Shown: positions 1 through 7,238, counted from the stretch's first letter. The stretch: 8,587 bases of DNA from Christensenellaceae bacterium (GCA_016295005.1 JAEDMA010000057.1:1-8587), one strand, 5' to 3'. Numbers and translations: made by a program. The notes: a model not told the origin generated them from the letters alone.

Positions 1-132
1 GAACATTCCTCCCGAATACCAGGCGGCAAAAAGTCTGCCCCCTTTCGTAACGGCAACAGAAGGGCAACCTTGCCAGTAACGGTTTTCTTCGGAATATTCT
101 TCGCCCGGGTTTAATTTAATATAGTCTTCCAT
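1..132 (-). CDS. Sialidase/BNR-type glycosidase, N-terminal 44 residues (runs off left edge)
   Basis: Only the first 44 codons are present; the frame stays open to base 1. The protein starts MEDYIKLNPGEEY and continues with NRYWQGCPSVAVTKGGRLFA and AWYSGG. The pattern R-x-WQG-x-PS-x-A-x-T-x-GGRL-x-AAWYSGG is typical of the first blade of sialidase/neuraminidase-like beta-propellers (exo-alpha-sialidase and BNR-repeat families), where the early Arg lies near the active site. There is no signal peptide or membrane segment in these 44 residues, so the enzyme is probably cytoplasmic and would act on imported oligosaccharides rather than on polymers outside the cell. It is the last visible gene of the operon, 27 bases after the surface-protein stop. 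True sialidase activity cannot be claimed: many proteins with this N-terminus are other propeller glycosidases or uncharacterised. Confidence 0.68.
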   Translation of the reverse strand, partial: MEDYIKLNPGEEYSEENRYWQGCPSVAVTKGGRLFAAWYSGGMF

Positions 133-138
133 TTTCTG

Positions 139-144
139 CTCCTT
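139..144 (-). promoter_or_regulatory. Ribosome binding site for the sialidase-like gene
   Basis: On the minus strand AAGGAG is followed by six bases (CAGAAA) and then the ATG at 132-130. This good match fixes the start of the truncated gene. The 27-base gap (133-159) between the two genes holds nothing else I can recognise, and no hairpin terminator. Confidence 0.8.
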
Positions 145-159
145 CGGGTCAGGCCCTCT

Positions 160-3100
160 CTATTTTGCTCCGTGTTTTTTCTTTATAAACGCCACGGCGA
201 AAAGCGCGGCAAGCGTTAAAGTTAAGTCCGCTACGCCGACTGCCGCTCCGCAACCGCCTTTTCCGTTTTCGGGTTTTTCGCCGCCGTCGTTGTTTGTATT
301 AACCTTTTCTGCCGTAACGGAAAAATTCAGTTCTTCGCCGGCGTCTTCGCTCTTTACGACGTAAACGTACTCGCCGTTTTCTTCCGAAAGATTTTCGCCG
401 TTTAACGTTACGCTCTTTATTTCGTAACCTTTATTGTTTTTTATGACGATTCTCGTTCCGACGGCTACTTTTCCGACGTCGGATATATTCGCGCCGCCCA
501 AAACCACGCACTTAAAAGACACTTCCGCCGACGTAAGTTTTACGGTTACGGCAATTTTAAGTTCTTTTTCTATATCTTCGTCGGTTACGGTATAGGAGTA
601 TTTGCCGTCTTTTTCCGTTAGCGGCGTTCCGTTAAGCGTTATCGATGCGATTTCGTACCCGCCTGTTACGTTTATTTCTACCGTAGTTCCGACGGAAAGT
701 TTGCCCGTTTCAGACACTTCTATTCCGCGCATATCGTTACATTCGACGATTACGTTTGCTTTGGTTTCTTTGAGCGTTACGTTTATAACCGTTTTTTCTT
801 CCGTTATTTCGTAAACGTATTTACCGTTCGTAGCGTCGATTTTGTTTCCGTTTACCGTCACTTCGGATATTATATATCCTTCGTTTGCCGATACGGTTAT
901 TTTATCGCCGATATAGTACCCTTTGCCTTCGCCGACGATTTTAACTCCGCCGCCGTACGTCTGATTTATCTCTATTTCCGTTTGTTCGTACCCCGAAGCG
1001 TTCACCGAACTCTTTACCGCGCCCGCCGCGTAAGAAACGGGATTGTAAATCTTTTCAAACGTTCCGTCATCTTTTACAACGTATATCGAACCGACGATAA
1101 ATCCGTCTCCCCACGACGAGTCGGTAGAAAGATCCTTTCCGTGAAGTATACGGAACAGATATACGCTGTCTATTCTGCCGCAATCGGTTTTCGGATTTTC
1201 CGTTTCGTTATAATCGCCCTGATACCCGAGCATCATATTCCACGGAAGAATTACCGTTCCGTCGGCTTTTTCGGGCAAATAAAAATATCCGTCATTCTGA
1301 TAATAAAGTTTTTCTACTCTTCCGTCTTTATGAACGAAGTTTATATAGTAGTCGGTATCTTCGTAAGTTTTTTCTCTCGCCGTTCCGATTTCCATATTGT
1401 TGAAAGTAACGGCGAAAAGTTTGAACGGAAGTTTATTTTCCGACAAGTTAATAACCCTTAACGCTACGCCCAAAGTTCCGCTCGTGTCGGTTAAATTCAC
1501 GTTGCGAAGCCTTATCCACTGATTTGATTTCGGGTTGGTTCCGACGATTTTCAGCCCGTCTTTATAATATTCGCCGTTGGCTTTTTTTACCCCTTCGTAG
1601 TACGTTCCGCTTTCATCGAACAGTTCGGATTTTAACGTAGTCTTTTTTATCAACTCGTTTTCTTCGGAAGAAGTAAGAACGGCTGCGTTGTCAAAGGTAA
1701 CGCCTTTTAATTGCTTTTCCACGATTACGTTAAATTCGGTATTGCCGCTAAGCGGATTATCGAACACTACGTTGTTTCTTAACCCTTTCCACTTCGCCTG
1801 GGCGGTAGCGGTAAAAGGAAGGTAAACCTTTCCCTTAAATCCCGTAGGGATAGTCTGCCCCGACCAGAACGCGGTTCCGTTATCGGGTATGAGCAACGCG
1901 CTGCCCTTTCCGTTCGCCTTCGATTCGTTTTCGCCGTTTACCGCGCGAAGGGTAAAATCGTAAGCGTACCCGTCGGAATTATCCGTTTCGAAAACGATAC
2001 CCGTTTTATCGGTGACGTCGAACGTTCCGAGATTGTATCCGTTTTCGTTCATCTCGGCGGTAAACGTAAGCGTTTTCCCTTTATCATCGGGGGTCACTAC
2101 GTATTTATAGTTGCCGTCTTCGTCTTTATCCATTTCGGCGCCGTTTAAAAACATTTTGTTTATCGCATAGCCGTACTGCGCGGTAAAATAAACGTTTTCG
2201 CCCCTGAAACAGTATCCGCGTTTATAAATGTTTATACTGCTTGCGGAAGTTATAACGCCTTTCGTATCCGGCGCGATTATAGTCGCCGCGTTTCTGATTT
2301 TTCCGCCGACGGAATTACTCGTAACGTTTCTCTGTCCGTATTTGGTAACGCACGGAGAATAATTTTCCGCGGGTTTGTTTATTTCGGTAAAGGTATAATC
2401 TTCGTTGACGGAATATATCGTGCCGACGAAAAATCCGTCTTCCCACGCCTTATAATTATCCGAATTCGTAAGGCGGAAGTTAAAATGGTTTACGTTGTTT
2501 ATTCTTCCGTTGACTTCGCCGCTTTCGGGAGTAAATCCGTTAAAAGTATAGTACCCCGTATAGTTAAGAATCATATTCCAGGGGAGAATCAGAACGCCGT
2601 CCGCATTTGCGGGAATATGCAGATAACTTCCGCTCGAAGTGTTAGGATTAAAGTTTTCTTTATTGTATATCCTTTCGGCGCTGCCGTCTTTATGTACGAA
2701 GGTAAGATAAAAATCGTCGGTAGGATAATCGTACCATCTACTCGTAGTGTATTCGGTAGCCGTTTCGTCCATCAGAAAAAGTTGAAGCCTTAACAGTTCC
2801 GAAGACGTGTTTTTGAACCTGAACGCCACGCCGTAAGTACCTTCGGTAGACGACATGTTTACGTCAAGAAATCTTATCCAGGTCTTTTGCGAATAACCTT
2901 TAACGTATAAACCGTCTATATAATTTTCCGAAAGCAGCGGTTTTACCGTTTCGGCGTATTCCCCGCCCGTTTCGAACATTTCGGTTTTTAACGTTGTTAA
3001 TGCAAGCAGTTCCGTTTCTTCCCTTTCCGAAATGGTTTTTGCGGTTAAAAGCGAAGATACGTTTTCACTTTGGCTTATCGCGGTAAAATTCATATTGCCG

Positions 3101-3507
3101 TACACGCCGCCGTCAAATACCTTGTTATATCTTTTATATTGCCATTGTTTTACGCCGGTGGAACAAAACGGAACGTACACCCTTCCCGTAAAGTTTTCGG
3201 GTATCGTTTGTTTCGCCCAGACGGCGGGTTTTCCGTCGGGAATAAGCAAAACGCTTCCCGAATTATCCGCAGTAACCGTCGTATCGGGATTTTCCGCTTT
3301 TATAACAAAGTCGAACGCCGCTTTATCCGCGTTGTTTACGTCTATTACCATACCCGTGTTTTCGCCGACGGAAATCATACCGAAGTTTTTCTCGTTGTCG
3401 GCGGTGTTAACGTCGTCGGCAAAAGCCGACGTTATTCCGATTGCCGAACACGTTATCGCGACAACCGAAAGGAACAGCGTTGCTAAAAGATTTTTTTTGT
3501 TTTTCAT
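160..3507 (-). CDS. Large secreted surface protein with two tandem ~335-residue modules, four small repeats and a Gly-Cys-Gly C-terminal anchor
   Basis: 1115 residues, not recognised as a named protein. Residues 1-30 are a signal peptide (MKNKK, a hydrophobic core, then AFA before DDV, a signal peptidase I site). Module A1 is about residues 42-380 and A2 about 493-823. They share many collinear blocks: LLIPD, W..QTIP..F.G.VY.PF, DGL, WIR, YGVA/LGVA, FVHKDG, ADG..ILPWNM, GRI and W.DGF.VG.IY. One small repeat follows A1 (about 405-487) and three follow A2 (about 842-1068); each has GYxIxxVTxNGxxL...GxYxYxV, like divergent InlB B-repeats. A short Gly/Asn/Glu linker leads to GGCG (1084-1087), a hydrophobic helix (about 1091-1108) and KKKHGAK. 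The jelly-roll-like strand pattern suggests carbohydrate or ligand binding at the cell surface, but this is inference; no catalytic motif is visible. It lies 13 bases after the solute-binding-protein stop, so it probably belongs to the same uptake operon. Confidence 0.9.
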   Translation of the reverse strand: MKNKKNLLATLFLSVVAITCSAIGITSAFADDVNTADNEKNFGMISVGENTGMVIDVNNADKAAFDFVIKAENPDTTVTADNSGSVLLIPDGKPAVWAKQTIPENFTGRVYVPFCSTGVKQWQYKRYNKVFDGGVYGNMNFTAISQSENVSSLLTAKTISEREETELLALTTLKTEMFETGGEYAETVKPLLSENYIDGLYVKGYSQKTWIRFLDVNMSSTEGTYGVAFRFKNTSSELLRLQLFLMDETATEYTTSRWYDYPTDDFYLTFVHKDGSAERIYNKENFNPNTSSGSYLHIPANADGVLILPWNMILNYTGYYTFNGFTPESGEVNGRINNVNHFNFRLTNSDNYKAWEDGFFVGTIYSVNEDYTFTEINKPAENYSPCVTKYGQRNVTSNSVGGKIRNAATIIAPDTKGVITSASSINIYKRGYCFRGENVYFTAQYGYAINKMFLNGAEMDKDEDGNYKYVVTPDDKGKTLTFTAEMNENGYNLGTFDVTDKTGIVFETDNSDGYAYDFTLRAVNGENESKANGKGSALLIPDNGTAFWSGQTIPTGFKGKVYLPFTATAQAKWKGLRNNVVFDNPLSGNTEFNVIVEKQLKGVTFDNAAVLTSSEENELIKKTTLKSELFDESGTYYEGVKKANGEYYKDGLKIVGTNPKSNQWIRLRNVNLTDTSGTLGVALRVINLSENKLPFKLFAVTFNNMEIGTAREKTYEDTDYYINFVHKDGRVEKLYYQNDGYFYLPEKADGTVILPWNMMLGYQGDYNETENPKTDCGRIDSVYLFRILHGKDLSTDSSWGDGFIVGSIYVVKDDGTFEKIYNPVSYAAGAVKSSVNASGYEQTEIEINQTYGGGVKIVGEGKGYYIGDKITVSANEGYIISEVTVNGNKIDATNGKYVYEITEEKTVINVTLKETKANVIVECNDMRGIEVSETGKLSVGTTVEINVTGGYEIASITLNGTPLTEKDGKYSYTVTDEDIEKELKIAVTVKLTSAEVSFKCVVLGGANISDVGKVAVGTRIVIKNNKGYEIKSVTLNGENLSEENGEYVYVVKSEDAGEELNFSVTAEKVNTNNDGGEKPENGKGGCGAAVGVADLTLTLAALFAVAFIKKKHGAK
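163..258 (-). other. C-terminal Gly-Gly-Cys-Gly / membrane helix / basic tail signal
   Basis: Residues 1084-1115 of the large surface protein: GGCGAAVG, about 18 hydrophobic residues, then KKKHGAK. The three-part layout (short motif, helix, basic tail) is that of a protein-sorting tail, but there is no LPXTG. The partial protein at the right edge ends with the same layout (GCGSAVTG, helix, LREKRR). The conserved Cys just before the helix recalls Cys-containing CTERM-type signals such as MYXO-CTERM. Whether it is cut, lipidated or only a membrane anchor is not known from sequence. Confidence 0.65.
304..984 (-). repeat. Three tandem InlB-B-like small repeats in the surface protein
   Basis: Protein-level repeats of about 75 residues at residues 842-915, 917-992 and 994-1068. 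Each contains G.G......V..G....I....GYEI.SVTLNG..L....GKY.Y.V..E and ends in a short beta-strand-like segment. The second and third are most alike (GYEIASITLNG and GYEIKSVTLNG). They resemble the divergent InlB B-repeat family, which usually acts as a stalk or spacer in Gram-positive surface proteins. Here they sit between module A2 and the anchor, consistent with a stalk. Confidence 0.75.
1039..2031 (-). repeat. Surface-protein module A, copy 2
   Basis: Residues about 493-823. It aligns end to end with copy 1: LGTFDVTDKTG.VFE, ALLIPD, W.GQTIP.GF.GKVYLPF, TLKSELF, DGL.I.G, WIRLRNVN, LGVALR, YINFVHKDG, ADGTVILPWNMML, CGRIDSVY, WGDGFIVGSIY. It differs clearly from copy 1 outside these blocks, so the duplication is old and not an assembly artefact. 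Confidence 0.85.
2047..2295 (-). repeat. Small InlB-B-like repeat between modules A1 and A2
   Basis: Residues about 405-487: RGENVYFTA, then YGYAINKMFLNGAEM, GNYKYVV and a final LTFTAEM strand. It is the most divergent of the four small repeats. Its place after A1 mirrors that of the first small repeat after A2, suggesting that the ancestral duplicated unit was module A plus one small repeat. Confidence 0.65.
2368..3384 (-). repeat. Surface-protein module A, copy 1
   Basis: Residues about 42-380, beginning just after the mature N-terminus (FGMISVGENTG). It holds the same ordered blocks as copy 2: VLLIPD, WAKQTIPENF, GRVYVPF, TLKTEMF, DGLYVKG, WIRFLDVN, YGVAFRF, LTFVHKDG, ADGVLILPWNMIL, GRINNV and WEDGFFVGTIY. 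The blocks alternate polar and hydrophobic residues, as in a beta-sandwich. I do not recognise the family. Confidence 0.85.
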
Positions 3508-3510
3508 ATA

Positions 3511-3519
3511 TCCTCCTTT
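3511..3519 (-). promoter_or_regulatory. Ribosome binding site for the surface protein
   Basis: AAAGGAGGA on the minus strand, three bases (TAT) before the ATG at 3507. This is a near-perfect anti-16S match with rather tight spacing. It sits straight after a double stop (TGA TAA) of the solute-binding-protein gene. Confidence 0.85.
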
Positions 3520-3520
3520 A

Positions 3521-5359
3521 TCAGTCGATGGGTATTATCGGATTGACGAACACGTCGCCGTGAACGCCGTCCGTCATAAGAAGATTGCCGTCCGAATCCT
3601 TAAACACTCTCGTAAAACTTTCAAGATATGTAGGCCACAAACGTGTAACGCCTTTCTTTGTTTTAAGTTTTTGGAACAACTCTTCGTATCTTGCGTCGAG
3701 TTTATCTAAACCCGCGGTGTTCATCATCGCAATTACCCCGTCGTATCTATTTTTAACGTCGTTTTTGCCGCAAGTTATCAATGAAGCGACGTTATTATTC
3801 CACACAGATTCCACTTGATTTGAAAGCATAAGCGAGTCTTTATCGAGCGCAACCGAACCGAGTTCGATAAAGTCTTTATAGGGGTATGCAAGTCTGTCGA
3901 GTTTGCCGTTGTAATCGCGTTTTCTCGTTTCGTTTTTACCCCAGGTGTTGGTGGGGTTAGTCGCTTCGTAAAAGGAAGTTCTTTCCATAAGCCAGAAGAA
4001 ACGGATACCGTACTTCGTCCACTCTTCGCCCCATTCTTTTCTGTAAGAAACCCACTCGTCGTTATATTTCAAGCGCAAAGGATTATCCCCTTCCGTATCG
4101 TAATTCCAGACCTTACCTTCTTCGCCGAAAGATATAAGCCTTTGCCCTTCGTCCGACCATAAAAAGTCAAACAATTTGATTACTAAATCGGGACGGGAAC
4201 AGGAAGTGGTTATCATATTGAACCAATTGCCGTAAGTTTCTTTGGAACGAAGAATAGGTTCTTCGCCCGCGCCGTTTGTAATGATTAAAGGCGTATAATC
4301 TATGTTTACGTTATAACCTGAAAAGATACGGTAATTTTTAAACGAACCGTTGGTTACGCCGCCGATAAACGCAATCGATTGCCTGTTGGACATTATCGTT
4401 GCGGTTTCCGTTTTGGTATCGGTGAAACTCTGTTCGGGTATCAGCCCGTCGTTATAAAGGTCGTTGAGATACTCTATCGCCTCGTAATATCTGTCCGTCG
4501 TTCTTCTGTCTACGTACTTTCCGTCTTCCGTTTCGTACGGAGCGGCAAAGTATTCCGCCATAGTCTGTATTCCGTCGGCGCCGGCAACGGTCAGTCCGCG
4601 GAGATTTTTCACCTGCGTGATTCCGTCTATCGTCTGAGCCGAGCCTTTGGTGTAATTGAAAGTTTCGTACAGTTCTTTAAGCATTGTTTTAAAGCCCGAC
4701 TTCGTAGCGATGTCCTTTTCCTGTATTTCGGGATGGTTTTTAACGTACCATTCGTACATATCCTTTCTTACTACCATATAGTAGTCCGTAGGCGCGGAAA
4801 TTTTATCGGCTTCCGATTCCGACCACGAACCGTACGGCAACCAGAAAAGATTATCCCCTGCGGAAGTATAAAAATCGTAAATATCTTTCTGATTATTCCG
4901 AAGCCTTCTGTTCAGCGACGGCGCCCAACGTTTTGCGAGTTCGTTTATGGGGTATACCATATTTTCCGCTATCATAAGTTTGGCGACGCTGGAAATTCTT
5001 TTTACCGAAACGACGTCGGGAGTGTTATCGTTACTGATAAGCGCCGATAAAAACTGTTCGGGGTCGTCGCCGCCGGCTATAAATCTTATATTTACGCCCG
5101 TTTTTTCTTTGACGATTTTAGTTACGCCGAGATTATTCCAGTCGATAACCGCGCTGGGGTCGTCGTAAACGTACCAGGTTATCGCGGCGGAATCGTCTTT
5201 GCCGACGTAATTCCAACTGTCGCCTTCTTCGGGCGTAGTAGCGTAATCGGGATAGATAAATCCTTCCGAATCGTTGCCGCCGCACCCGACGAACAAACCG
5301 ACGGAACCGACGAATATCGCCGCCGTCATAAGCAAACTTAAAATTCTTCTTTTTCTCAT
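3521..5359 (-). CDS. Extracellular solute-binding lipoprotein of a sugar ABC importer (LplA/LipO-like)
   Basis: 612 residues from the chosen start. The N-terminus MRKRRILSLL, a hydrophobic stretch and LFVGC give a lipoprotein signal peptide, with Cys26 as the predicted lipidated residue. A short acidic linker leads to a type-1 solute-binding fold: ITWYVYDDP (about 60-68), the VKEKTGV.I helix-strand (about 83-92), TPDVVSV (113-119), LPYGSW (174-179) and, in the second lobe, SDEGQRLISFGEEGKVW (402-418), the family's usual EGQ-L-x-x-x-G-x-EG-x-W element. Length and layout fit the long lipoproteins that pair with LplB/LplC-type permeases in Firmicutes, many of which bind plant-polysaccharide or other oligosaccharides. 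It lies 20 bases after the second permease. An upstream in-frame ATG at 5383 overlaps the permease stop but has no well-spaced ribosome site, so the start at 5359 is preferred. The ligand is unknown. Confidence 0.92.
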   Translation of the reverse strand: MRKRRILSLLMTAAIFVGSVGLFVGCGGNDSEGFIYPDYATTPEEGDSWNYVGKDDSAAITWYVYDDPSAVIDWNNLGVTKIVKEKTGVNIRFIAGGDDPEQFLSALISNDNTPDVVSVKRISSVAKLMIAENMVYPINELAKRWAPSLNRRLRNNQKDIYDFYTSAGDNLFWLPYGSWSESEADKISAPTDYYMVVRKDMYEWYVKNHPEIQEKDIATKSGFKTMLKELYETFNYTKGSAQTIDGITQVKNLRGLTVAGADGIQTMAEYFAAPYETEDGKYVDRRTTDRYYEAIEYLNDLYNDGLIPEQSFTDTKTETATIMSNRQSIAFIGGVTNGSFKNYRIFSGYNVNIDYTPLIITNGAGEEPILRSKETYGNWFNMITTSCSRPDLVIKLFDFLWSDEGQRLISFGEEGKVWNYDTEGDNPLRLKYNDEWVSYRKEWGEEWTKYGIRFFWLMERTSFYEATNPTNTWGKNETRKRDYNGKLDRLAYPYKDFIELGSVALDKDSLMLSNQVESVWNNNVASLITCGKNDVKNRYDGVIAMMNTAGLDKLDARYEELFQKLKTKKGVTRLWPTYLESFTRVFKDSDGNLLMTDGVHGDVFVNPIIPID

Positions 5360-5366
5360 AACATTT

Positions 5367-5374
5367 TCTCCTTT
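5367..5374 (-). promoter_or_regulatory. Ribosome binding site that decides the binding-protein start
   Basis: AAAGGAGA on the minus strand; its GGAG core ends eight bases before the ATG at 5359. It lies inside the eight-codon extension that would follow the ATG at 5383. A strong site here, and a clean lipoprotein signal peptide from 5359, argue for the shorter protein. Confidence 0.8.
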
Positions 5375-5379
5375 TACTA

Positions 5380-6291
5380 TCATCCTTTAAGCGAACCGAG
5401 CATAAACCCTTTCGCAAATTGTTTTCCGAGTATCGGGTAAATTACCGTAATGGGCAGAACGCTTATAACGATTGCCGCGAACGATATAGTCTGCCCCGTA
5501 AGATTTTCCATATCTTCGGGCGACAGCGTGGTGTTTCCTTCCACCGTCGTCGCGCTCAGAAGATTTTTTACCACGTACTGTATCGAATATAAATCGGGAT
5601 TCGTAACGTAGTACATAGAATCGAAGTAATTGTTCCAGTGCGCTACCACCTGCCACATAGCGACCGTCGCTATAACAGGTTTACAAAGGGGCAGTATAAG
5701 CGAAAACGCTATGCGGAATTCCCCCGCGCCGTCGATAATCGCCGCTTCGCGCATTTCTTCGGGGATAGATTTTAAAAAGGACGTAAACACAAGCATGTCG
5801 TACACGCTGAACAAACACGGTATAACGTACACCCAGAAGGTGTTCATAAGCCCCGTTAAATTAAGAACGAGATAATACGGAATAAATCCGCCGCCGAAAA
5901 ACATCGTGAACAACATAAACGGCGTATAAAATTTCTTAAACCGAAGGTAGGGTCTGCTCATTGCGTGGGCGACCATAAAGGTTACTATTATGTGTCCGCC
6001 CGTCGCGAGAACGACTCTGCCTATGGTTACTAAAAAACCTTTCCATATGGCGTGGTAAGACAAAACGTATTTATAGTTCGTCAGCGACCATACTCTCGGG
6101 AAAAAGTATACGCCGCCCGCGGCGTAATCTTTACCGAGATTGAAACTGCCGACAACAACGTACCAAATCGGGAAAAAGGTTAAAAACACAAACAGCAAAA
6201 AGAATATTATTATAAGATAATCGCACACCGTAAGCGTTTTAAGTTTTTTTAATATCGGGTTTTCGGATTTTAACTTTGTTTCGTTCGTCAT
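5380..6291 (-). CDS. Sugar ABC importer permease, LplC/YtcP-like
   Basis: 303 residues, a usual length for the family. A cytoplasmic N-terminus of about 24 residues is followed by about six membrane segments (near 25-47, 85-110, 122-145, 150-170, 199-217 and 268-290). The binding-protein-dependent transport (BPD_transp_1) EAA loop is clear: E182-A-A-I-I-D-G188-A, then L-I-L-P201. This is the site that docks on the ATPase. The C-terminus KQFAKGFMLGSLKG matches the conserved end of LplC/YtcP-type permeases (F-x-KG-x-x-x-GS-x-KG). It forms the inner-membrane channel with the preceding permease. Its ATG overlaps that gene's TGA (ATGA), which implies translational coupling and fixed subunit ratio. 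No ATPase gene follows. Substrate is probably an oligosaccharide, inferred from the family. Confidence 0.93.
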   Translation of the reverse strand: MTNETKLKSENPILKKLKTLTVCDYLIIIFFLLFVFLTFFPIWYVVVGSFNLGKDYAAGGVYFFPRVWSLTNYKYVLSYHAIWKGFLVTIGRVVLATGGHIIVTFMVAHAMSRPYLRFKKFYTPFMLFTMFFGGGFIPYYLVLNLTGLMNTFWVYVIPCLFSVYDMLVFTSFLKSIPEEMREAAIIDGAGEFRIAFSLILPLCKPVIATVAMWQVVAHWNNYFDSMYYVTNPDLYSIQYVVKNLLSATTVEGNTTLSPEDMENLTGQTISFAAIVISVLPITVIYPILGKQFAKGFMLGSLKG

Positions 6292-7238
6292 ATTATCCCT
6301 CTTCCCGTGAATTTTTTGGAAATCGTGTTGCTCGTAAGCATAAGCGTTATCGATACTATCGACTTAAACAAACCTATCGCCGTTGCGTAAGAATATCTGT
6401 GCCAGCCCAAGCCGTAATTTAGTACGTAAGTATCGATAACTTCGCTCTTCGATAAATTCAGCGAGTTCTGGAACATAAGTATCTGTTCCGTTCCGTTATT
6501 CAAAAGAGAACTTACGTTGAGCAATAAAAACAAGGTTATAGTCTGCGCGATACTCGGCAAGGTGATATACAGCATTAACTGTCCTCTGTTCGCGCCGTCG
6601 ATTTTCGCCGCCTCGTAAAGTTCTGCGGGGATTCCCGAGATGGCGGCAAGATAAATAATACTGCCCCAGCCTATCCCCTTTATAGTGTTGGAAATAATTA
6701 TTATCGCCCAGAAATACTGCGGTTCGCCGACGAAGTTTATCGGTTTTTCGATTACGCCCGTATTTACTAAAACACCGTTTATAACGCCGTTATCAGCGTT
6801 TATAAGCGCAAGCACTAATCCGCCGTACGCCGCCCACGATAAAAAGTGCGGAAGGTATGTTATGAACTGAACGGTGCTTTTAAACCACTTTACACGAAGT
6901 TCGTTTATTAAAAGAGCGAAAATTATAGGAAGAGGAAAGTTAATAAGAAGGGATATAACGTTTAAGCCGATTGTGTTTAACAGTATGTTCCAGAAGTTTA
7001 CGTCGTTAAAGAACGCTTTGAAATTGTTAAACCCGACAAATTCGAACTTTGCAATGGCTTTCCAGATATTAAGCGTGTTATCCGCGTCGATAAAAGCGAG
7101 TAGCAACCCGAACATCGCGAGATAATTGAACACTATAAGGAATATCACCCCGAACGATACCATTATCTGCAATTCGGTATCGCGCATCGTCCACTTTTTT
7201 TTCTTTTTTACATTTGTGATTTTATAAGTTTCTTCCAT
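6288..7238 (-). CDS. Sugar ABC importer permease, LplB-like
   Basis: 316 residues. A lysine-rich N-terminal tail (VKKKKKW) precedes about six membrane segments (near 25-49, 84-108, 125-147, 176-200, 225-247 and 283-303). The EAA loop is E209-A-A-K-I-D-G215-A-N, ending in I-T-L-P228. Family-typical stretches include VGFNNFKAFF, FALLINEL, and TVQFITYLPHFLSW, all common in LplB/YteP-type permeases. It pairs with the next gene to form the membrane heterodimer of a CUT1-type importer. It starts eight bases after the stop of the nucleoside hydrolase-like gene. Such importers in Bacillus and Paenibacillus relatives often use a shared ATPase of the MsmX type, which would fit the absence of an ATPase here. 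Confidence 0.93.
   Translation of the reverse strand: MEETYKITNVKKKKKWTMRDTELQIMVSFGVIFLIVFNYLAMFGLLLAFIDADNTLNIWKAIAKFEFVGFNNFKAFFNDVNFWNILLNTIGLNVISLLINFPLPIIFALLINELRVKWFKSTVQFITYLPHFLSWAAYGGLVLALINADNGVINGVLVNTGVIEKPINFVGEPQYFWAIIIISNTIKGIGWGSIIYLAAISGIPAELYEAAKIDGANRGQLMLYITLPSIAQTITLFLLLNVSSLLNNGTEQILMFQNSLNLSKSEVIDTYVLNYGLGWHRYSYATAIGLFKSIVSITLMLTSNTISKKFTGRGII

Noticed and set aside
133..159. Terminator between the surface protein and the sialidase-like gene
   Set aside because: The 27-base gap has no stable inverted repeat or T-run; it is just a spacer with a ribosome site.
3418..3507. Lipobox at Cys20 of the large surface protein
   Set aside because: The residues before the Cys (A-I-T) are a poor lipobox and sit mid-way in the hydrophobic core; the AFA-D site at residues 28-31 is a better signal peptidase I cleavage site.
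3032..3709. Plus-strand open frame of 225 codons across the surface-protein/binding-protein junction
   Set aside because: It is antisense to two real genes and has low-complexity composition without domain features; treated as a shadow frame.
4379..5050. Plus-strand open frame of 223 codons opposite the binding-protein gene
   Set aside because: It lies wholly antisense to a well-supported gene, its product is Arg/Tyr/Val-rich with no recognisable domain, and no ribosome site was noted. Codon choice on the minus strand simply keeps stops out of this frame.
5360..5383. Start of the binding protein at the ATG of 5383 (ATGA overlap with the permease stop)
   Set aside because: The purine-rich AAAGG abuts this ATG directly, which is too close. 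The well-spaced site serves 5359, and the shorter product begins with a normal lipoprotein signal peptide.
5133..5417. Minus-strand 94-codon frame, very Arg-rich, overlapping the start of the binding-protein gene
   Set aside because: It is an out-of-frame reading of the lipoprotein N-terminus; the strings of Arg arise from frame-shifted codons.
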